Shown: in pieces, positions 51,052-60,530 of the stretch | Layout of the letters: each line of letters opens with the position of its first letter | How positions within the stretch are numbered: position 1 is the first letter of the stretch | Assembly (NCBI GenBank): GCA_020722725.1 | Contig: DYKG01000012.1 | Location: forward strand, 1-64,000 | Length of the DNA: 64,000 nt | From: Candidatus Methylomirabilis sp. | GTDB taxonomy: Bacteria; Muiribacteriota; Ozemobacteria; Ozemobacterales; Ozemobacteraceae | Direction: 5' to 3' | Made by a program: the position numbers and the translations under genes | Notes under the pieces: model-generated | Database searches by the model: none | Told to the model about the DNA's origin: nothing | The model's input: the letters and a program-made list of their open reading frames with translations, nothing else

Positions 51052-53602
51052 CTGGGGTTGGTAATCTTTCTGTATGGGTGGCCGGAATTGCAAAAGAATT
51101 ACTCGCAATCGGCTTTTCAGTTTGAAGTTTGAACAGTTCAAGATCTTTCAATCGTGTTTCTTTCAGCCTGGTCCACTCAGTTGGGCATTCTTCCCAGGCG
51201 ATTTGCAGAAGTTTGCCGGCCTCTTCCAGCTTCCCTCTCTTCCAGTAAAGCATCCCCAAACTATGGGCAACCATCAGTAGATCTGACAACATTGGAGTTT
51301 CTGATGCCTGAATCATTTTGTGGGCTGATTCCAGTAATTGTTGAGCCCGGTCAAGGTCATGCTCCCGTCGCGTCAAAATGAAACCTACGGCATTCATGAT
51401 TTTGGGGTTCTCGGGACTTTGAATCAGAGCTTTTTCAAACAATGGCAAAGCCTCTTCCTCTTTTCCGGCGTTGGTCAGCAGCATTCCCTTCAGATATAGA
51501 ACGTCACTGCTTTCAGAGATAGTGGTTCTTATCTGATCAAGATAGTTTCGGCATTTTTCGAGGTCATTGTTGTTAGCTGCCAGAGCGGCGAGGTTTAGCC
51601 TGATTCTATCAGCAGCAAGACGCTCTTCGGCAAGATACTCGGGAATAAAGATCAGGCCTTCTTCAAATATCTTTTCAGCTTCGGCGTATTTGCCTTCAAG
51701 TAAAAGAATTCGTCCCAGCAGCTCGTAACTTTGTGGCGTAGTGTTCCAGTTCAAAGCTTTAAGAGTATACTTATGCGCTTCAAGCACATGCTTGTGTTCT
51801 AATAGAATTCCTGCCATCTCAAAATTACTGTTGTAAGCATTGGGAACCAGCTGATCAAGCTTTTCCAGGGTGTTTCTTGCTTCATCAAGAAGGTTTTGCC
51901 TTTTCAAACTTTTACTTAAACCATAAAAAGCTCGAAGAGATTGGGGATTGGCCCTCAGGGCAGATTCGAAATATGACTGGCTGCGCTGAAGGTCTCCTGA
52001 GGCAAGCATCTGGTTACCATTGAACAGCATCAATTGCTCTTTCTGGTAGGCACCATAAAGGTTGTAGGCACAAAAAACAAATATAACCGGCAAACAGAGA
52101 TAGGGCAGGGCAGTGAATGAAAACCTGCGGTTCCATTTTACCGGTTTGAGGCTGTTGCTCAATAGCAGGCTTGCTACCAGCATAACATTCATCATTAAAG
52201 GAATGATGTGAAGATTGTTGTTGAAGGTTGAATGAAAGATAAAAACTATGATTGTAACCAGTGGAGCTTTGGCCAGTAGAAATCTTCGCTTTTTTTCCGA
52301 ATGATCGAGACTGAGAAATATGCCATGAAAAGCAATAACTGCTGGAATAGAATAAAAAAATGATCGAAGGTCGAAAAAGCCGGCACCGTAGGCGAGAACT
52401 GCTACCGTAATTGGAATAAATATTGTATAGCCCGGGCTGAATAAAGAAAACGAAATCTGGCCGGTTTCAGCGTTTTCTTCATGGGCCCGGCAGGTCTTTG
52501 CCCGCCTCCGGATTCCTATTCCAAGTAAGACTGCGAACAGCGAAGCGGCGGCGAAAAAGCCCAAAACTCCCGTCTCAGCCAGCAGTGAAACTATTATCGA
52601 GTGGGGATCGTCATTCATTATTTTCAGGCCAAGGGCTGTGCCAAAAGGGGGGCGGTTCGGAGGCATCAGATAGCGAATTACTCCCGGGCCAATACCGGTT
52701 AAAGGGCTGGTTAGAAATATGTTGAAGCCCATTTGCCATACTACCAGCCTTGAAATGACCGAAAAATATGGTTTCGGTGATTTGGATAAATTTTCCCAGG
52801 GGTAGGTTGAAGTGGAATAAAAAACGATTGCCTGAACAAGCAGCAGAACCAAACAAATGATTGCCCCTGAAACAAAAGGGGAAACCCTGAGTATGCGACC
52901 GGGCCTTACTTCCCATGCACAGGTTGAATAAAGGGCTAAACCAAGAACAAGACCAATCATTGCTCCTGAAGAACTACATAGCAAAAGGGCAGAGGCCTGG
53001 GTGAAGAAGAAAAAAATGTGCAGCAGCCTGGCCCCCGGTTTCACTGAATGGTTGTCCATCGCTATTCCTGCTGTAAAAACCGAAGTCAGCATCAGATAAG
53101 CCCCGAGAAAATTGGGATTGCTGAAGGTGCCTACCATTGAGTAAGGCGAACTGTTCCAGTGAAAGAAGTCATAGCCCGCCCGTTGAAAAAGGCTGTAAAC
53201 CGCCATCGCTGTGCCGGCAAACGAAAACATCGAGCCGATTCCCAGGTTGTCTGAATCCGACCTCGATAGTCTGAGAAATGCCAGAATTATCAAGTAGCTC
53301 GACCAGATCAGAGAAACTCTCATGCTGTTCATATAAGGCGAAAAGAATAGTGCAATACTGATGGTTAAAAACAGCAGTAAAAGAGGAGAAAAAAAAGCAA
53401 AATGACCCCGGCGGGGCCGGAAAAATAGAAAAACCACCGCCAGTTCTGAAATACAAAGAGCCGCTAAAGTCAGAAGCACCCAGCCTTGCATCAAAAAAGG
53501 GTCTTCGCTGGCGGTGGTAATCAGCCACGGTGAAGCGGCCAGTAATGAGCTGACTGCAATGCCGGAGTAACGATAGAACTTTGCTATGGCGGCGGGCAAC
53601 AT
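51041..53602 (-). CDS. O-antigen ligase-like membrane protein with C-terminal TPR domain
   Basis: 853 residues. About a dozen hydrophobic segments fill residues 10-490, with the Wzy/ligase-type loop (NIFLTSPLTGIGPGVIRYLMPPNRPPFG and NDDPHSIIVSLLAETGVLGFFAAASLFAVL). From about 525 a soluble TPR region continues to the end (AYQKEQLMLFNGNQMLASGDLQRSQSYFESALRANP and repeats). Such proteins join glycan chains to a lipid or protein acceptor in the periplasm. The acceptor cannot be told from sequence. The start overlaps the DUF192 stop (TAATG). Confidence 0.85.
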   Translation of the reverse strand: MLPAAIAKFYRYSGIAVSSLLAASPWLITTASEDPFLMQGWVLLTLAALCISELAVVFLFFRPRRGHFAFFSPLLLLFLTISIALFFSPYMNSMRVSLIWSSYLIILAFLRLSRSDSDNLGIGSMFSFAGTAMAVYSLFQRAGYDFFHWNSSPYSMVGTFSNPNFLGAYLMLTSVFTAGIAMDNHSVKPGARLLHIFFFFTQASALLLCSSSGAMIGLVLGLALYSTCAWEVRPGRILRVSPFVSGAIICLVLLLVQAIVFYSTSTYPWENLSKSPKPYFSVISRLVVWQMGFNIFLTSPLTGIGPGVIRYLMPPNRPPFGTALGLKIMNDDPHSIIVSLLAETGVLGFFAAASLFAVLLGIGIRRRAKTCRAHEENAETGQISFSLFSPGYTIFIPITVAVLAYGAGFFDLRSFFYSIPAVIAFHGIFLSLDHSEKKRRFLLAKAPLVTIIVFIFHSTFNNNLHIIPLMMNVMLVASLLLSNSLKPVKWNRRFSFTALPYLCLPVIFVFCAYNLYGAYQKEQLMLFNGNQMLASGDLQRSQSYFESALRANPQSLRAFYGLSKSLKRQNLLDEARNTLEKLDQLVPNAYNSNFEMAGILLEHKHVLEAHKYTLKALNWNTTPQSYELLGRILLLEGKYAEAEKIFEEGLIFIPEYLAEERLAADRIRLNLAALAANNNDLEKCRNYLDQIRTTISESSDVLYLKGMLLTNAGKEEEALPLFEKALIQSPENPKIMNAVGFILTRREHDLDRAQQLLESAHKMIQASETPMLSDLLMVAHSLGMLYWKRGKLEEAGKLLQIAWEECPTEWTRLKETRLKDLELFKLQTEKPIASNSFAIPATHTERLPTPDEP

Positions 53603-54126
53603 TATTCTGAATATAGCATGGTTACAGGAATATCAAGGCGATCCCCGACCTTGATGCCGGCCTTTTCTATCATTCCGCCTTTCAGTTCAAGTGCATACTG
53701 GGCAGGCATTTGTGAAAGATAACGAGGCAATCTCGATGGTAGCTGACCATAGCCCGGCTGCATGGCTTTAATAAATTCGGTTACCATAAGATCCTCTGAA
53801 AAGAATACTATGTCGAGCTCTATCCTGGTATTGTACATCCAAAAAGCCATTTTTCTTGGCGAAGAGTATACAAAAAGCATTCCTTCGTTCTCTGGCAGAG
53901 ATTCATAAAACATCAAGCCCTGTGCTCGCTGCTCATCATTCCGTGCCAGCATGATCTGCCAGTTCTGACCAGATAGCGAAGCCTGTGTTTTTGGCAGAAT
54001 CTGGGGCTGACCAATTTCAACTGCCGACTGACTGACTGCGGCAGGAGAACTTGAGTCTGCCTGGCATGATGAGCAGATAATACTGATCAAAAACAGAAAG
54101 TTAATTAGAAATACTTTGCTTTTCAC
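53602..54126 (-). CDS. DUF192-family lipoprotein
   Basis: 174 residues. Signal peptide ends in a lipobox-like ICSSC. The DUF192 domain shows NDEQRAQGLMFYESLPENEGMLFVYSSPRKMAFWMYNTRIELDIVFF and YALELKGGMIEKAGIKVGDRLDI. Function of the family is unknown. Four-base overlap with the enzyme I gene upstream suggests co-translation. Confidence 0.88.
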   Translation of the reverse strand: MKSKVFLINFLFLISIICSSCQADSSSPAAVSQSAVEIGQPQILPKTQASLSGQNWQIMLARNDEQRAQGLMFYESLPENEGMLFVYSSPRKMAFWMYNTRIELDIVFFSEDLMVTEFIKAMQPGYGQLPSRLPRYLSQMPAQYALELKGGMIEKAGIKVGDRLDIPVTMLYSE

Positions 54127-55868
54127 TGTATCCCAATTTTTCGGTTTATTTTTCCGAGAACCGCTTCGATTTCTTCCGAAGTGTCCAGATTGAGAACGGG
54201 TTCGATCAATTGATCTATTTCAGCGCAGGATACATTGCGGATAATCTGCTTGACGTTCGGAATCAATACTGCATTCATCGACAGTTCTCTTATGCCCAGA
54301 CCCAACAGGAGAATGACATAACGACTGTCACCGGCCATTTCACCGCAAAGACTGACTTCAATATTGTTTGCCCGTCCGACCCTGACAACTTCAGAGATGA
54401 GCTTAATTACCGCAGGGTTGGCTGGTTGATACAAGTGTGAAACCTTAGAGTTGGTACGGTCTACGGCGAGAGTATACTGTACCAGATCATTGCTGCCGAT
54501 TGAGAAAAAATCTACTTCGCGGGCGAATTTTTCTGCCAATAGCGCCGCTGATGGAATCTCAATCATTATACCGATACGAATTCTTTCTGGAACCGGGATT
54601 CCCGCGTGAATCATTGATTCCTGCTCGCGGAATAGAAGTCCCTTAACTTTTCTGAGTTCAGAAATATTAGAAATCATGGGAAAAAGAATGCTAACCTGAT
54701 TGTTTGCCGCATTTCCTGCAGCTTTTAAAATGGCCCGCAGCTGTGTACAAAAAATCTCTTCGCAGTCCATGGCCATTCGAACCGCTCGCCAACCAAGTTC
54801 TGGATTGCGCTCAAGCGAATTGCCCATCAGATGAGAAATTTTATCACCACCGATGTCAATGGTTCTGATAACGACACTGCGATTTTCAAGTTTGCTGATA
54901 ACACTGTTATAGCAATCTGAAAGTTCATTCTCGGTTGGAAAGGTGCGGCGGGTCAGATATGCAAACTCGGTTCGATAAAGTCCGACCCCATCGGCGTAAT
55001 TCTTAATTACCGAATCAACGTCACTTGGTTGGCCAATATTGGCTTTTAATAATATGCGTACATTGTCGCGGGTTATCGATGGTTCGGCAAGAACCTCAAA
55101 AATGCGGCGCTGCCTCTCCTTGTAACTTTCGAGTTCCCGCGAATATTTTTCCCTGAGGGAGCTATCTGGGTTGAGAATGATCTGACCAGCGTTGCCGTCG
55201 AGAATGGCAAAAGACCAGTCCTGGGCTTTTTGCATAAGCCCTTCGACCTGTATCAGAGCTGGAATGCCCATGGACCTCGCGAGAATGGAAGCATGTGAAG
55301 TGGGAGTGCCCTGTTCAATTGCTATTCCTAGAAGTCTTGATGGGTCAAGGCTTACAAGCTCGGAAGGGGTAAGATCTTCAGCGCAGACAATAATTCCTTC
55401 GCTGGTATCATGCAGATCTTTTTGTCTGGTTTGTCTTTTGCTGCAGTTTTTAAGAATCCGCTTTCCAACATCCATAATGTCGATCGCTTTTCCCTGAAAC
55501 TGGGGGTCGGGCAGGTTACGGAAAAAATTGCTGTAATCCTTGATAACACTGCTGACAACTGACTGTACATCCTGTGAGAGGGTTCTGATCCTTTGGGTGA
55601 CTTCTTTTTGAAGATCAGGGTCGTCAATCAAAGTGAGGTGGGCCTGAAAGATGTTTGAAATTTCAAGGCTGCTCTTGATCTGGGGCAGTTCCAGCAACTG
55701 ATTGATCTCTGCACGAGAAAGTTCGAGGGCAGAGCGAAATCGCTGTATTTCGTTTTCAAGTTCGGTCGGGTCAACTGTACTTGCTTCAAAATTTTCAAGC
55801 TGAATATGCCTGAGACAGTGAACCCGCCCCAGGGCAAAACCCGGTGAAATTACCAGCCCTTTTAGCAT
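54123..55868 (-). CDS. ptsI: PTS enzyme I (phosphoenolpyruvate-protein phosphotransferase)
   Basis: 581 residues, full length. Starts LKGLVISPGFALGRVH; the phosphohistidine is in GTPTSHASILARSMGIPAL; the PEP-binding barrel has RTEFAYL, EIPSAALLAEKFAREVDFFSIGSNDLVQY and the catalytic cysteine in SLCGEMAGD. It transfers phosphate from PEP to HPr. No HPr, EIIA or sugar permease is visible in the window, and no GAF domain is present. It may serve a regulatory PTS. AAGG lies seven bases before the ATG. Confidence 0.93.
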   Translation of the reverse strand: MLKGLVISPGFALGRVHCLRHIQLENFEASTVDPTELENEIQRFRSALELSRAEINQLLELPQIKSSLEISNIFQAHLTLIDDPDLQKEVTQRIRTLSQDVQSVVSSVIKDYSNFFRNLPDPQFQGKAIDIMDVGKRILKNCSKRQTRQKDLHDTSEGIIVCAEDLTPSELVSLDPSRLLGIAIEQGTPTSHASILARSMGIPALIQVEGLMQKAQDWSFAILDGNAGQIILNPDSSLREKYSRELESYKERQRRIFEVLAEPSITRDNVRILLKANIGQPSDVDSVIKNYADGVGLYRTEFAYLTRRTFPTENELSDCYNSVISKLENRSVVIRTIDIGGDKISHLMGNSLERNPELGWRAVRMAMDCEEIFCTQLRAILKAAGNAANNQVSILFPMISNISELRKVKGLLFREQESMIHAGIPVPERIRIGIMIEIPSAALLAEKFAREVDFFSIGSNDLVQYTLAVDRTNSKVSHLYQPANPAVIKLISEVVRVGRANNIEVSLCGEMAGDSRYVILLLGLGIRELSMNAVLIPNVKQIIRNVSCAEIDQLIEPVLNLDTSEEIEAVLGKINRKIGIQ

Positions 55869-55896
55869 GAAAAAACCTTGAAAACAAAGTTAGAAC

Positions 55897-55925
55897 ATCT
55901 TATCATGATTGCATATCTGTAGCAA
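55897..55925 (-). promoter_or_regulatory. Promoter of the ptsI-to-kinase run
   Basis: On the minus strand TTGCTA, a 17-base spacer, then TAAGAT, about 30 bases before the ATG at 55868. Confidence 0.6.
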
Positions 55926-55978
55926 GTAATTTAGTTCTCAGCAGGGTTACAGCACTAATTTGTCGCACCGGGGGTACC

Positions 55979-56746
55979 ATGCAGATTTTATTATGTAACG
56001 ATGATGGAATACATTCGGCGGGTCTCGTATCTCTGGCCGCTGAATTGATCAGGATGGGCGATGTTTATGTGGCGGCGCCCGACACCGAGAGAAGTGCTGC
56101 CAGCAGTGCTCTTACTCTCGCCACTCCATTGAGAGCACGAAAGGTTGATTTTCCCGTCAAAGTTAAAAGTGTCTGGGCTATCTCCGGTACTCCCGCAGAC
56201 TGCGCGAAAATTGCCCTGGCCAACCTGATGGAGCATCGGCCTGATCTGGTAGTTTCCGGTATTAACCGTGGTCCCAATCTCAGTGTGGATATCTTTTATT
56301 CGGGTACGGTTGGTGCAGCCTTTGAAGGAGCTTTCAAGGGCATAAGATCTTTTGCTTTGTCGCTCGACAGTTTCGACCCCGATGCCTTTTATGAAACGGC
56401 AGCGTCGTGGGGGGGGCGCTGTATTCGGAAATTGATCGAGCTAAATGCCGACCCTGGCAGGGTTTACAACATCAATGTTCCGAACCTTGGCCCTGAAAAC
56501 ATCAAAGGCGTAAAAATAACCCGGGCTGGTAATGTTGATTATCGTGAAAAATACGATCATCGGGTTGATCCTTACGGTCGCAGCTATTATTGGATTAAAG
56601 GAAGTCCAGAGATCGTTGATAAAAACCAGGAATGTGACATTGTTGCGGTTAGAGATGGGTATGTCTCGATTACTCCGTTGAAACCAGACCTTACCGATTT
56701 ATGCCTGTTTGAAAAGCTTGAGAAGAGCGATATTTTTTCTTTGTGA
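55979..56746 (+). CDS. surE: 5'/3'-nucleotidase SurE
   Basis: 255 residues. MQILLCNDDGIHSAG supplies the metal-binding DD, with PDTERSAASSALTL, SGTPADCAKIAL and VSGINRGPNLSVDIFYSGTVGAAFEG completing the active site. Dephosphorylates nucleoside monophosphates, a stress-survival role in other bacteria. The stop overlaps the birA start (GTGA). Confidence 0.95.
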   Translation: MQILLCNDDGIHSAGLVSLAAELIRMGDVYVAAPDTERSAASSALTLATPLRARKVDFPVKVKSVWAISGTPADCAKIALANLMEHRPDLVVSGINRGPNLSVDIFYSGTVGAAFEGAFKGIRSFALSLDSFDPDAFYETAASWGGRCIRKLIELNADPGRVYNINVPNLGPENIKGVKITRAGNVDYREKYDHRVDPYGRSYYWIKGSPEIVDKNQECDIVAVRDGYVSITPLKPDLTDLCLFEKLEKSDIFSL

Positions 56747-57504
56747 ATTCTGAAGCCCGGCAAAATTTGCAAAATCTGATCCATCAGCTTCCCGGTTTTG
56801 CTGGATACAAGCTGGACTGGGAAGTTTCGACCGGTTCGACCAATGATGATCTAAAACAGAGCGGAGCTGAAGGAAACTGGCAGAGAATTCTTGCATCAGA
56901 CTATCAGACGGGTGGAAGAGGTCAGTTTGACCGCAGATGGCATAGCGATGCCGGAAGTGCGCTGCTTTTTTCTTTTTCAGGTGTTGGTCATGACCAGTTT
57001 CCTCTTTCACTTCAGCTGGGATCCTCTGTTGCTGAGGCTATCAAGGAATTGGCCGAATTTCCCGAACTTTGGCTCAAGTGGCCAAACGATATTTTCCTTG
57101 GTTCGGGAAAACTTGGTGGAATCCTGGTTGAAAGCTTTATTGAGGGTGCAAAAAGAAATTTTGTTGCGGGAATAGGAATCAACTTTGCTGTTCCTGCTGC
57201 GATTCCAGGGGCAGCGGCAATTCAGCAGAAAGAAATTGATCGTGCTGATCTGCTGTTTAGAATTTTGCGTCAGTTCGCCAGCAATCGGCATCTTGAGCCA
57301 ACACTTCAGGTTAAGCGCTGGGAGAATCATGCCGGTCAATTTTTTTCGTCAGATTTTATGTGCGAAGAATACGGAAAAAATGAAAAACCGTCATCGGTTC
57401 GGCCAAAAGGCCTTAACAGTGACGGTTCTCTGACGGTTTTAAAAAGTGGAACTCGGTTAAAACTGTATTCAGCTCATTTAACCATCATTTCACCGGAATA
57501 TTGA
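56743..57504 (+). CDS. birA: Biotin-protein ligase without DNA-binding domain
   Basis: 253 residues from GTG. The ligase core is complete: STGSTNDDLKQ, the biotinyl-AMP loop GGRGQFDRRWHSDAGSALLFSF, WPNDIFLGSGKLGGILVE and GIGINF. The helix-turn-helix of class II BirA is absent, so it is a class I ligase that should not regulate transcription. Its 3' end overlaps the convergent Ser/Asp-rich gene by 20 bases. Confidence 0.92.
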   Translation: MNSEARQNLQNLIHQLPGFAGYKLDWEVSTGSTNDDLKQSGAEGNWQRILASDYQTGGRGQFDRRWHSDAGSALLFSFSGVGHDQFPLSLQLGSSVAEAIKELAEFPELWLKWPNDIFLGSGKLGGILVESFIEGAKRNFVAGIGINFAVPAAIPGAAAIQQKEIDRADLLFRILRQFASNRHLEPTLQVKRWENHAGQFFSSDFMCEEYGKNEKPSSVRPKGLNSDGSLTVLKSGTRLKLYSAHLTIISPEY

Positions 57505-59740
57505 GTCGGTAGGAAAAGCTTTTCTTATCTACTTTTCCGCTGACCATGAAGCTTGCCTGGGCGGGTTTGTCAAATACGTAGGCGAAGGCTTCTCCCCAGG
57601 TTTTAAGATCGCCGGCAACCTTGCCCTTGCCAGCATCAAGCTCGATTTTAACCGATTCAGGATCGACATTGTTTGCAAAGCTCATGCTGAAGGTTACTTC
57701 TGTGCCTGCAGGGATCGAAGCCGAGACCGGGCTTTTTTCATCGATGAAATCGAAAGACTGGTAGATTTTTTTGCTTACAGCCTGCATCGACAGAGCCATT
57801 ACAAAAGAATCCCCTTCCTGGGAATTTTCTTTATCGTTGCCGATTGCCGCAGAACTGGCAGCCGAAGATCCGGCAGCCGGGCCAGATGACCCATCGCCCG
57901 TGCCAGCCGCGCCCTGGCTTTCGCCGGCTCCGCTATAATTGCTGTCTCGGTCGCCTGGGGTATTTTGGCCGTCATTGCCGGCGAGGTTGCCATCATCATC
58001 GCCTGATTCAGAACCTGATCCTGCATAAGAAGCGCCTGAGCCTGTGTTCCCAGATGATGAACTGTCTGAAGAAGATGAACTCCCACCTTTGTTGCTACTG
58101 GCTGAAACAAAGTCTGATGAATCAGGATTTTCTGAATCACTGCCAGAGCCATTACTTGAGGAGGCTGAGGAATCACTGCCGGTAACTTGTGAGTCAGAAC
58201 CGGATTCATTTGATGAGATATCAGCAGAGGTTCCTGAAGAGTCACTGCCTGACGAATTACTTGCTGAAGAGCCACTGCCTGACGAATTACTTGCTGAAGA
58301 GTCACTGCTTGAATAGCCTGATTCTGAGCCGGAGCTGCCGTCACCTTCACTTGAGTTTCCTGAGCTGTCTGATTCGCTGGAACTGCCTGCGTTTGAGCTG
58401 GCAATCTGATTGTCGTTAATTTCAGAACCAGCCTGCGGGTCGCTGTAGAGGTCAGAAAGATCAACCTGCTGCGATTTGCCGAATGATGAATGATTGTAAT
58501 CGCTGTCTGAGCTTGAATGCGAGGTGGCAGCGGAATTGGTCAGACCTTCAGAGCCCTGTTTTCTTCTGGTGTCGTCGATCGTCCGGCTGTCAAAATCAAC
58601 TTTTACAACCGGAATTTTAACCTTCATAATTTCTTTCTGCTCAGTTCCTTCGTTAACGACAACCGATGCATAATACTGATCTTCAGAAGGCACGCGAAAG
58701 AGGTGCCGATAGTTTTTCGTTTTATTCGAAGCTACCGGAGCGTTTTTTCCCTCTTCATCGGTAACTACCAGTGCCACTTTGGCAGGATCTACTTCTTTAG
58801 AGAGTTCCAGAGCAATTTTAACGCGGGTATCTTCAGGTATTTTAAATCTGCTCAGCGAAAACTCTACAGGAGCTTCGCTATTGGTATTGGCCGGGAAAAC
58901 TTCTTCTGAAAAGTCGGTCGGGTGCTGAATAACCATGCGCACGGCGGGATCAGGGAGTTTGGTCGGAGCGGGATCGATTCCAGGAAGAGGTTTTTCTTCA
59001 GGTTTGCCTGGTTTTTCGGGGGCGCTGCCGGTAGAGGCTGGCTTTGCATCTGAATCTGCAGGTTTGGCCGGGTCTGCTTTTGCCAACGAGCTGGAATCAG
59101 CCGGCGACGAGGGAGAGCCTGATGAAGAACCAGATGAGGGCTCCGAAGGCTCTTCGGGATCGCTGGAGCTGTCGGGTTTAATCGCAACCTTGGTGTCTGA
59201 TATAGAATCTTCGTCTTCATCAGAGCCTTTTGCTTCGGGTTCATCCGGTTCAGGGTCTTTTTCCTTTTTGTCACCGGTTCCGAAGGCTGCTTCATTGTAA
59301 GAGTCAGAAAGCACATATTTTCCGTTTTTGAATTTAACACTCCACTGGTAACCTGCCCCGCCTCCGGCAAATCCTGTGGTATTTGGGGTGGCAGAGGTAA
59401 TCATCATGTCTTTCATCTTGTTAACGCTCGTATTAACCGCGTTTTCCATTTTTTTCTGGGCGTCATTGTCCGATGATTTGTTGCCGTCACTCGAAGAGGT
59501 GATTTTGGTTATATCGGGAGAGGCTCCGCTTTCTCCGAGGTCCTTCTGCTGTTTTTCCCAGTCAGATTGTATTTGCTTGAGATGTTCATCCATCTTTTTC
59601 TGATATTCAGCCGCACGCCTTTTTGCTGCCGCCTCAGCCTCTTCAAAAGAGCTGAACTCAATATCGTCAGCGAGAATGAGGTTGGAGCAACTCAGCACCA
59701 CCAGTAGGGCTGACAAGATCAAAAAATTAACCTTTTTCAT
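57485..59740 (-). CDS. Exported Ser/Asp-rich protein with two related beta modules
   Basis: 751 residues. Signal peptide ending SNLILADD, a charged helical segment, then acidic Pro/Ser-rich sequence. A beta module at about 265-390 contains IPEDTRVKIALELSKEVDPAKVALVV, and the C-terminal 100 residues repeat the layout (SIPAGTEVTFSMSFANNVDPESVKIEL). Between them lies a long Ser/Asp/Gly linker like the SD repeats of staphylococcal adhesins. No cell-wall sorting signal is present. Function unknown. A TATAAT lies about 37 bases upstream and a GGGAGAG precedes the ATG. Confidence 0.72.
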   Translation of the reverse strand: MKKVNFLILSALLVVLSCSNLILADDIEFSSFEEAEAAAKRRAAEYQKKMDEHLKQIQSDWEKQQKDLGESGASPDITKITSSSDGNKSSDNDAQKKMENAVNTSVNKMKDMMITSATPNTTGFAGGGAGYQWSVKFKNGKYVLSDSYNEAAFGTGDKKEKDPEPDEPEAKGSDEDEDSISDTKVAIKPDSSSDPEEPSEPSSGSSSGSPSSPADSSSLAKADPAKPADSDAKPASTGSAPEKPGKPEEKPLPGIDPAPTKLPDPAVRMVIQHPTDFSEEVFPANTNSEAPVEFSLSRFKIPEDTRVKIALELSKEVDPAKVALVVTDEEGKNAPVASNKTKNYRHLFRVPSEDQYYASVVVNEGTEQKEIMKVKIPVVKVDFDSRTIDDTRRKQGSEGLTNSAATSHSSSDSDYNHSSFGKSQQVDLSDLYSDPQAGSEINDNQIASSNAGSSSESDSSGNSSEGDGSSGSESGYSSSDSSASNSSGSGSSASNSSGSDSSGTSADISSNESGSDSQVTGSDSSASSSNGSGSDSENPDSSDFVSASSNKGGSSSSSDSSSSGNTGSGASYAGSGSESGDDDGNLAGNDGQNTPGDRDSNYSGAGESQGAAGTGDGSSGPAAGSSAASSAAIGNDKENSQEGDSFVMALSMQAVSKKIYQSFDFIDEKSPVSASIPAGTEVTFSMSFANNVDPESVKIELDAGKGKVAGDLKTWGEAFAYVFDKPAQASFMVSGKVDKKSFSYRLNIPVK
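58236..58305. repeat. 30-base tandem repeat inside the Ser/Asp-rich linker
   Basis: Two adjacent 30-base units (58236-58265 and 58266-58295) differ at one position and a third partial unit follows. They encode decapeptides ASNSSGSGSS and ASNSSGSDSS. Length variation by slippage is expected. Confidence 0.85.
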
Positions 59741-59776
59741 AGTTCTCTCCCTTGGGCAAACTGTTGTCTATTTAAG

Positions 59777-59782
59777 ATTATA
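59777..59782 (-). promoter_or_regulatory. Probable -10 element of the Ser/Asp-rich protein gene
   Basis: A perfect TATAAT on the minus strand, 37 bases before the ATG, with only a weak TTTAAA-like -35 region 16 bases away. Confidence 0.5.
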
Positions 59783-59929
59783 CCCTTTCATCCACAGTTT
59801 TAAAGATATAATTTGCAGACAATACCGATATCTTTATTAATTAAACGTTTTTTATGGCAAAAAAGTTTCAAAATTTTTTCTTTTGCGGTAATCTGCCAGT
59901 GTACATAATTTTAGGCTTGAGGTGTGGAT

Positions 59930-60310
59930 ATGTCAGATGAAAATTCGCAAAAGCTTATTTCGTGCAGGGTTTGTGGGGTAATTATGGTAAAGCTTGCTCG
60001 AGATATCTGCTCAAAGTGCTTTCAGAAAGAAGAAGAACTTTTTCAGAAGGTAAAAGGTTTTCTTAGGGCAAACCCCGGTGCGAGTGTCAAGGAAGTTGCT
60101 CAGGCGATGAATTGTCCTGAAGAGCAAGTTGAATATTTTATCCGATCAGGCCGTCTTGAAAGAATCGGGGTTAAGGTTGCTCACCCTTGCCAGATATGCC
60201 AGAAGACCATTCTTGATGGTATGATCTGTCCTGAATGTAAGAGAAATTTGAAAGATCAGGTAAGCACTCTAAAAAGTGCCGCAGGGATCAAGGATGATGA
60301 AAAAGAATAG
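59930..60310 (+). CDS. YvyF-like (TIGR03826-type) zinc protein
   Basis: 126 residues. Two CxxC pairs near the start (CRVCG, CSKC), then a helical domain (FQKVKGFLRANPGASVKEVAQAMNCPEEQVEYFIRSGRLERIG) resembling a small winged or MerR-like fold, and two more CxxC pairs (CQICQ, CPEC). Layout and sequence resemble YvyF, encoded in flagellar operons of Bacillus, but no flagellar genes are visible here. GAGG lies seven bases before the ATG. It is one of the few genes in the window ending in TAG. Confidence 0.75.
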   Translation: MSDENSQKLISCRVCGVIMVKLARDICSKCFQKEEELFQKVKGFLRANPGASVKEVAQAMNCPEEQVEYFIRSGRLERIGVKVAHPCQICQKTILDGMICPECKRNLKDQVSTLKSAAGIKDDEKE

Positions 60311-60530
60311 CCTGCCCCAGTTTTTTGGCCGCTTGATCGTGAAATGTTGCATTGCATCTGACACTGTGTTAGACTTTTTCGATTTAGGGCGATCAGCTCT
60401 TAACAGTTTGCTTTTTTCTGGCTTCTCAACACTGTTCCGGTGTCCCTGACGGTCAGATTAACAAGCGCATTGTTTCCGGGTTGATACGGTCATTGAGTTA
60501 TTCATTCTGTTTGAATTGTAGGGAGAAGGT

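Noticed and set aside
58236-58305. Possible CRISPR array
   Set aside because: Contiguous coding repeats without spacers.
57799-58464. Long open frame on the minus strand in another phase of the Ser/Asp-rich gene
   Set aside because: Product of repetitive Ser/Asp codons; the real frame has a signal peptide and two conserved beta modules.
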